Shown: piece by piece, positions 6,271-10,785 of the stretch
Layout of the letters: every line of letters starts with the position of its first letter
How positions within the stretch are numbered: the stretch's first letter is position 1
Notes under the pieces: generated by a model
Told to the model about the DNA's origin: nothing
What the model saw: the letters and a program-made list of their open reading frames with translations, nothing else
Databases searched by the model: none
From: Proteobacteria bacterium UBA1847
GTDB lineage: Bacteria > Pseudomonadota > Gammaproteobacteria > Steroidobacterales > Woeseiaceae
Length of the DNA: 10,785 bases
Assembly: GCA_002338605.1 (NCBI GenBank)
Contig: DDIP01000101.1
Span: 1-10,785 of the forward strand
Direction of reading: 5' to 3'
Translations under genes and position numbers: made by a program

Positions 6271-8206
6271 TATCAGCCCGAACTCTTCGCTGAAACTCTC
6301 GAATATCTGATTCGCTGACAGGCGCCACGACAAGACCAGTTTCCCTGGCTGTATCAAGGTTGGCCAACGCGATACTTGAGAATTCCAGCGCCTCCTCCCC
6401 GAACTGATTGCTTGCAAGTACTGCCGCCATCAGCATGGCATGGCTCGCACCTGGTTTCGCGCTGAGCGACTCGTTAAAGGCGGCCACTGCGTCGCCGGGC
6501 CTGCCCGAGTATGCGTGTGCAAAGCCGACCAGATACTGCACCTGAGAATACTGTATCGAGTCATCAATCGCGTTGAACGGCACGTCGAGCATGCGCGAGA
6601 ACAGGCTCGTCAGCTGCTCGCTCGAAACTGCGGGGCATTCCTGATTCACGACGCTATTCGCCAAGGCCGTATAGGCCCTGATTAACCTGGGATCATAGGG
6701 CAACTGAGCTAGTGTGTTGGCTTCATCGTCAAATTCCGACGATGACAGTTCGTTCATTTGACACAGGGACGCAAGTCGATTCACCCGAAGAAGCGCATTG
6801 GGTCCGGGAATACGTTCGATTGCACGATTCAACACTTCAATGGATTCGGATTGTCGCTCCGAGCGAAAAAGCAGCACCGAATACTGGGCTTGCAAGCGTT
6901 CCGACATCGGTGCCTTATACGCAGAGACTTCAACCATGCTCGGCCAACTCGACCAGACCGACGACGAGTAGCGAGTGAAGCCAGCCAGCAGGCCTGTTAT
7001 CGCCAGGCAAGCCATTACAAACTGCTTTGCGGAAACCTTTCGTTGCAGGGCGGCCAGGAGCGAAAGGAAAAGGAATCCCGTCCCGAGGTAGTTGCGATGT
7101 TCAAAATACAGTTCAAGATTGACAACAGTAGATTCGAGCAAATGGCTCGTATAGAAAAACAACGCACCGAATGCAAACAGTGGCCAACGTTGTCGCTTTA
7201 CGAGCGCAAGGGCGACGATCCCGCAGTGAGCTAGCAACGATAAAACTGTCGTCGTCGGCGCAAACAAGCCGGTCGATTTCGGAAAATGATCCTGAAAAAC
7301 TCCGGTCGTATAAAGTTTCGGAACAAACCAATTCTGCAGGTAGTCGAATAGAATCCTGGGTTGCGTCAAGGCGCGCTCGTAAATACTGAAGTCTCGGGGT
7401 GGAACGATGTCAAAAAAGTCTGCTCTGAAGACTCGCCCGCTCAGATACACAAACACAAATGCCGCCGGCAGGATCAAAAAAATGATACTCCAGGAGCGAT
7501 TGAGACGGCCGAGCGTATCGCGCTGACTTGCGATGATCGTAACTTCCAGTACGCCCGCCAGCAACGGCAGTAAGATCCCGTTTTCCTTTGATAGCGTGGC
7601 GAGAACAGAAAATAATAGAATCGACGAGGACATCATGACGTAGGCTTTGCGTGCGGTGGTCGGAAGAAGTACCCGACCGCGAATATAAAAATATAGGCCG
7701 ATGAGAATGAACAGCGTCGATAGTTGTGCCATACGCTGTACAACGTATAGGGTGGTCGACACAAGATAGGGGTGCAGGAGCCATATAGCTGTCGCCGCAA
7801 TTGCCAACAACTGAATATTGCGACGCTCGTATCGCAGCAGCAGCAGTATTCGATGCATCAACAAACCAAGGAAAATTCCACACAGGCAGTGGATAACTAG
7901 ATTCGTTCTCTTGAACGGCCACGCATCGGCTGGCCAGTTAGTCGCATCGATCAGAAATGTGAGCAATGCAATCGGCCTGCCCGTTGGACCACTGTGACCA
8001 CCAAAAACAAATGCCTTGAAGCTTTCCCAGTCTACGACCCCACCGCGATTTCCCAGTGCCGTTATGCTGCCAAAATCATCAAATATGAACGGACCGCTGA
8101 GGCCCGGCCAATAAGCGAAGCAGACAAGCGCAATCAAGCCCCCCCAGCATAGGCTCATCGAGACTGAAGATGACATGGCCATCTTCGAAAACCGATCTCT
8201 ATTCAC
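6227..8206 (-). CDS. TMTC-like GT-C membrane protein with C-terminal TPR region (downstream copy)
   Basis: A 659-residue predicted inner-membrane protein. Residues 1-420 form a multi-span core of roughly ten or eleven hydrophobic helices. The first external loop has FDDF (42-45), typical of the acidic loop-1 motif of GT-C lipid-linked-sugar transferases. GRP (76-78), LLHP (143-146), KEN (207-209) and ELYFEHRNYL (365-374) follow. This layout resembles TMTC/GT105-type transferases and related bacterial TPR proteins often listed as hypothetical. Residues from about 435 to 620 are helical with TPR-like repeats (about 435-467 and 555-620) and should face the periplasm. Acceptor and sugar are unknown. 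The start is GTG, overlapping the upstream paralogue's stop (GTGA at 8203-8206); ATGs at codons 9 and 11 are alternatives. The 3' end runs 44 bp into coaE. A Wzy/O-antigen-ligase-like role is the main alternative. Confidence 0.82.
   Translation of the reverse strand: MNRDRFSKMAMSSSVSMSLCWGGLIALVCFAYWPGLSGPFIFDDFGSITALGNRGGVVDWESFKAFVFGGHSGPTGRPIALLTFLIDATNWPADAWPFKRTNLVIHCLCGIFLGLLMHRILLLLRYERRNIQLLAIAATAIWLLHPYLVSTTLYVVQRMAQLSTLFILIGLYFYIRGRVLLPTTARKAYVMMSSSILLFSVLATLSKENGILLPLLAGVLEVTIIASQRDTLGRLNRSWSIIFLILPAAFVFVYLSGRVFRADFFDIVPPRDFSIYERALTQPRILFDYLQNWFVPKLYTTGVFQDHFPKSTGLFAPTTTVLSLLAHCGIVALALVKRQRWPLFAFGALFFYTSHLLESTVVNLELYFEHRNYLGTGFLFLSLLAALQRKVSAKQFVMACLAITGLLAGFTRYSSSVWSSWPSMVEVSAYKAPMSERLQAQYSVLLFRSERQSESIEVLNRAIERIPGPNALLRVNRLASLCQMNELSSSEFDDEANTLAQLPYDPRLIRAYTALANSVVNQECPAVSSEQLTSLFSRMLDVPFNAIDDSIQYSQVQYLVGFAHAYSGRPGDAVAAFNESLSAKPGASHAMLMAAVLASNQFGEEALEFSSIALANLDTARETGLVVAPVSESDIREFQRRVRADINAAKDADTAHEER
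7085..7111. repeat. 27-bp exact repeat shared by the paralogue pair, copy 1
   Basis: Identical to 9064-9090. With the next nine bases the two copies match at 35 of 36 positions. On the minus strand it encodes the ELYFEHRNYL region of each protein. It is the longest exact DNA match I noticed between the two genes, so protein-level constraint or gene conversion may have kept it. Confidence 0.85.
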
Positions 8207-10188
8207 TGGTTCGCCGCGCCTGACGAATCAATCGATGTCTGGGCGTGCCTGTCAGCTTCAACAAGTCGCTCAAACTCTCCAATCTGTCGTTCGGTAACGC
8301 GGAACGCCGGCCGAACGTGGTTCTGGCCTTTGCGCACCTCGGCGCGTGCGGCCTCAGCAAACGTCAGCGCCTCGTCGAAATAGGAATTCGTCGCGAGTAC
8401 TCTTGCCATATTCAATGCCCTGTGAGCACTGGGGCTAGCTTGGAGCGCAGCAGCAAAAGCGGAAACCGCGCGCGTCGGCTTATTGTCATGTGCATCAACA
8501 AATCCGGCGAAATACTGAATTTGTGCAAAGCGCTCCGACCAATTATCCGTATTTGGTTTTACGTCAAGCATCTCCATGAACATGGTTCTAACGTCGGACA
8601 ATTTGACGTTGGAACACCGACCCATCGTCGCAGCTATTACGAACTCATTGTATATGCTGATCAGACGCGGATCATATGCAGTCTTCGAAATACGCTTTGC
8701 CGATTGTTCAAATTCCACTTCGCCGAGCATACCGAGATGACAGAGCATCGTCAGTCGGCTAAGCAGCAAATGGGGTTTATCGAGGGGAATATTCTTTATC
8801 GCCTCGTCAAGAACCCGGAGCGCCTCTTCATAGCGGCCGGCATTGAACAAGTCCTTTGCGTAGTCAGCCTGCGCGCGTGCGGAAGTCGGAGCTTTTCGTG
8901 CGGATGCCTCGACCATACTGGGGAAATCTTTCCATATCCTCGCCGAATAATGCGTAAATCCGGCCAGAATAATCAAGACTCCAATCATGGCCATGGCGAA
9001 TCGGCGCCCCGATATCCGTTGCTGCAGAACTGCGATGAGCGGAACAAACAAGAAACAGGCGGGGAGGTAGTTGCGATGTTCAAAATACAGCTCAAGATTA
9101 AGAACCGTCGATTCCAGGAGATGACCGGTATAGAAAAATAGAATGGAAAACGACCATAGCGGCCACCGGGTTCGATACACGACAGCAACAGTGAGCAAGA
9201 TGGCATGAAAAATCGGACTTAACAGCGTGGAGTATGGCGATAGGAGACTTTTTGATGCGATAAAATGGTCCTGAAATACACCTGTCGTGTACAGGCTGGG
9301 AACAAACCAGTGCCGGAGATAATCGAAAAGAATTCGCGGTTGAGTAAGCAGTCGCTCATAGAGACTGAACTCTCGCGGTGGCACAACCTGAAAAAAGTCG
9401 CTGGTGAATGCAGAATAGACAAGATATGCAATAACAGTCATTGTCGGAATTACGAGAAAAGTGATCACAAATCGACTGCTCAGCACACCCAGTTTCTGCG
9501 TACGACTGCCGATTATCGTCCACTCAAGAACGCCGATGAGCAGAGGCAAGAGAATCGCGTTTTCCTTTGCCAAAATCCCGATTAACGTAAAAAAGCAAAC
9601 AGCTACGGACATGATCACATAGGCGCGACGCGGATGCGTTGAGACCTGTAAACGACCCTTGACGTAGAACAGTAGCCCGGCAAGTACAAACATCGCCGAC
9701 AGCTGCGCCATCCGTTGCACAACGTACAGAGTGGTCGAAACCAGGAACGGGTGTAGTAGCCAGGCCGCGGCGGACGATAGTGCTATCCAGCGAATATCCT
9801 TCTGCTGGAAATCAAGGATTGCCAGGATCTTGCCGATCAACAGACCGAGCAAGATGCCATTAATCATGTGAATGATCAGGTTGCTGCGTTTGAATGGCCA
9901 GGAATCACTCGGCCAGGTTTGGGCATCCGCGACGAAGCTTATCAGGGCTAGTGGACGCCTCGTTGGGCCAGCCGTACCTCCGAGCACGTAAGATTTGAAT
10001 GACTCCCAGTCGTTGATGCCACCGAAACTTCCGAGTGGTTCGAGCGTTGCGAAATCATCGAATACGAATGGCCCGCTGAGGCCCGGCCAGTAGGCAACCG
10101 CTACGCACAGAAAAAGCAGGCCCCAACACAGCCTAGTGACACCGGCGGACGAGGTATGGAGTGTTTCGGAAATCGGGAGTTTTGACAA
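8203..10188 (-). CDS. TMTC-like GT-C membrane protein with C-terminal TPR region (upstream copy)
   Basis: A 661-residue paralogue of the gene that follows it. The multi-span core (residues 1-420) has FDDF (43-46), RRP (77-79), LLHP (144-147), KEN (208-210) and ELYFEHRNYLP (366-376). A TPR-like unit with GRYEEALRVLDEAI lies at about 443-474, and further helical repeats lie at about 552-620. Hand alignment with its neighbour gives 51 identities in 82 for the stretch around the loop-1 motif (residues 20-101), but only 32 in 80 around 434-513. The membrane core is therefore better conserved than the TPR part. The start is TTG at 10186-10188: an in-frame TAA lies immediately upstream and no ATG occurs near the N terminus. 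No strong ribosome-binding site is visible. As first gene of the pair it should be transcribed from the 10189-10300 gap. The GT-C assignment rests on motifs and topology; the substrate is unknown. Confidence 0.82.
   Translation of the reverse strand: MSKLPISETLHTSSAGVTRLCWGLLFLCVAVAYWPGLSGPFVFDDFATLEPLGSFGGINDWESFKSYVLGGTAGPTRRPLALISFVADAQTWPSDSWPFKRSNLIIHMINGILLGLLIGKILAILDFQQKDIRWIALSSAAAWLLHPFLVSTTLYVVQRMAQLSAMFVLAGLLFYVKGRLQVSTHPRRAYVIMSVAVCFFTLIGILAKENAILLPLLIGVLEWTIIGSRTQKLGVLSSRFVITFLVIPTMTVIAYLVYSAFTSDFFQVVPPREFSLYERLLTQPRILFDYLRHWFVPSLYTTGVFQDHFIASKSLLSPYSTLLSPIFHAILLTVAVVYRTRWPLWSFSILFFYTGHLLESTVLNLELYFEHRNYLPACFLFVPLIAVLQQRISGRRFAMAMIGVLIILAGFTHYSARIWKDFPSMVEASARKAPTSARAQADYAKDLFNAGRYEEALRVLDEAIKNIPLDKPHLLLSRLTMLCHLGMLGEVEFEQSAKRISKTAYDPRLISIYNEFVIAATMGRCSNVKLSDVRTMFMEMLDVKPNTDNWSERFAQIQYFAGFVDAHDNKPTRAVSAFAAALQASPSAHRALNMARVLATNSYFDEALTFAEAARAEVRKGQNHVRPAFRVTERQIGEFERLVEADRHAQTSIDSSGAANQ
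9064..9090. repeat. 27-bp exact repeat shared by the paralogue pair, copy 2
   Basis: Direct repeat of 7085-7111, 1,979 bp apart and in the same codon phase of the upstream paralogue. Recombination between the copies would give one in-frame chimeric gene. Confidence 0.85.
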
Positions 10189-10300
10189 TTACCGGGCCTG
10201 CAAGAGTTGCAAGTCGATATTCTAGCCTGCAGGTGCAGGTAGGAACATTGATCGAGTCAGCAAATTTGCCAGCTAACAACAGGTAGAGCAAAATAGACAC
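10189..10300. promoter_or_regulatory. Divergent intergenic region between the glycosyltransferase pair and zapD
   Basis: These 112 bp must hold the 5' signals of both the minus-strand pair and zapD, unless either is transcribed from further away. A perfect 10-bp palindrome, GCAAATTTGC, lies at 10260-10269 and could be an operator. CCTGCAGG (10226-10233) is followed by a second GCAGGT copy. No sigma-70 or sigma-54 promoter of convincing quality was found on either strand. AGGTAGAG at 10281-10288 is a weak, rather distant ribosome-binding candidate for zapD. Confidence 0.4.
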
Positions 10301-10785
10301 ATGGCCAAACCCGCTGACAAGATTGCCGCGGCGCCCGCCGCGGGCGTTGCGCACTATGAGCAACCGCTGTCAGAGCGCATGCGGACCTTTTTGCGGCTGG
10401 AGTTTCTCTACCATCCGATGCTGGAAAACAGTGAAAGGGACGATGACTGGGCAAGCCGGGCAACTATTTCCACGTTGCTCGAAATTCTGGCGATACTTTC
10501 TCGGGGCGATGTACGCAGCGAGGTTTTGAACGAGCTCGATCACCAGATTAGTGCGTTGGAGCGATTTCAAAGTCACACTGGTGTCGATGGCGGGCGACTT
10601 GGAAACCTGATGCATAACCTGGCAACAAGCCGCGAGGAAATTTCGTCAATTGGTACCGGATACCTGCAGCTACTCAAAGACAGCCACTTTCTGAATGCGA
10701 TCAAGCACCGCAGTGCGATTCCTGGCGGCACCTGCGAGTTCGATCTGCCGGAATTCAGCTACTGGCTGAGTCACAACTACGAACA
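10301..10785 (+). CDS. zapD: ZapD, FtsZ-associated cell division protein, N-terminal part (runs off right edge)
   Basis: The frame from ATG 10301 is open to the end of the window: 161 full codons of a protein usually near 250 residues. After an Ala-rich stretch of about 17 residues comes YEQPLSERMRTFLRLEFLYH (19-38). Later come SRATISTLLEILAILSRGDVR (about 52-72) and FLNAIKHRSAIPGGTCEFDLP, ending in SYWLSHNY. These are the hallmark motifs of the ZapD (DUF1342, formerly YacF) family. ZapD cross-links FtsZ filaments and stabilises the Z-ring in the cytoplasm. In many Gammaproteobacteria it directly follows coaE; here the two are separated by about 4 kb holding the minus-strand pair, so it needs its own promoter. 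The N-terminal extension is longer than in E. coli ZapD, but no other start fits before Met27, which lies inside the conserved region. Confidence 0.94.
   Translation, partial: MAKPADKIAAAPAAGVAHYEQPLSERMRTFLRLEFLYHPMLENSERDDDWASRATISTLLEILAILSRGDVRSEVLNELDHQISALERFQSHTGVDGGRLGNLMHNLATSREEISSIGTGYLQLLKDSHFLNAIKHRSAIPGGTCEFDLPEFSYWLSHNYE

Noticed and set aside
8245..9141. Open frame of 298 codons on the + strand opposite the upstream glycosyltransferase-like gene
   Set aside because: It is fully antisense to a well-supported coding region with clear family motifs, its translation shows no recognisable domain, and it lacks a sensible ribosome-binding site.
10182..10187. Consensus-like TTGACA on the + strand as a zapD -35 box, or a single TGACA PilR element
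   Set aside because: No -10 box lies 16-18 bp downstream, and it overlaps the start codon of the upstream paralogue. A single copy of a 5-mer is not evidence for PilR binding.
10258..10273. Sigma-54-like TGGCAAATTTGC on the - strand upstream of the glycosyltransferase-like pair
   Set aside because: Only 7 bp separate the GG and GC dinucleotides, whereas 10 are required.

Overview
The window comes from a gammaproteobacterium. It carries the type IV pilus assembly block with coaE behind pilD and zapD nearby, an order that is known from many Gammaproteobacteria (pilA-pilB-pilC-pilD-coaE-zapD). The genus cannot be named from the sequence alone.

Left part (1-491): the 3' end of pilR, a sigma-54 response regulator, then a compact control region for pilA. 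It holds a cluster of TGTCA/TGACA elements, the first overlapping the pilR stop codon. A full-consensus IHF site follows, then a consensus -24/-12 sigma-54 promoter. This reads as a complete enhancer, DNA bend and promoter for PilR-driven pilin expression.

Middle part (492-6270, + strand): pilA (major-type pilin), a strong terminator, a second larger pilin with a long leader and a long C-terminal disulfide loop, then pilB (extension ATPase), pilC (inner-membrane platform), a second strong terminator, pilD (prepilin peptidase/methylase) and coaE (dephospho-CoA kinase). coaE starts at a TTG that overlaps the pilD stop. PilD processes both pilins, and PilB with PilC polymerises them. Both terminators lie less than 30 nt before the next gene, which suggests partial read-through or poorly visible internal promoters.

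Right part (6227-10188, - strand): two tandem paralogous membrane proteins of about 660 residues. Each has an N-terminal multi-span GT-C/TMTC-like glycosyltransferase core (FDDF loop motif, RP motif, LLHP, KEN, ELYFEHRNYL) and a C-terminal TPR-like domain. They overlap by GTGA, so they are probably translationally coupled. The downstream one overlaps the 3' end of coaE by 44 bp in convergent orientation. The pair sits in the usual coaE-zapD junction and is the most interesting part of the window. It may be a protein or pilin glycosylation module, but that is inference from family and location.

Right edge (10301-10785, + strand): the first 161 codons of zapD, a FtsZ-associated division factor, divergent from the glycosyltransferase pair. 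No tRNA, rRNA, CRISPR array, insertion sequence or phage gene was seen.
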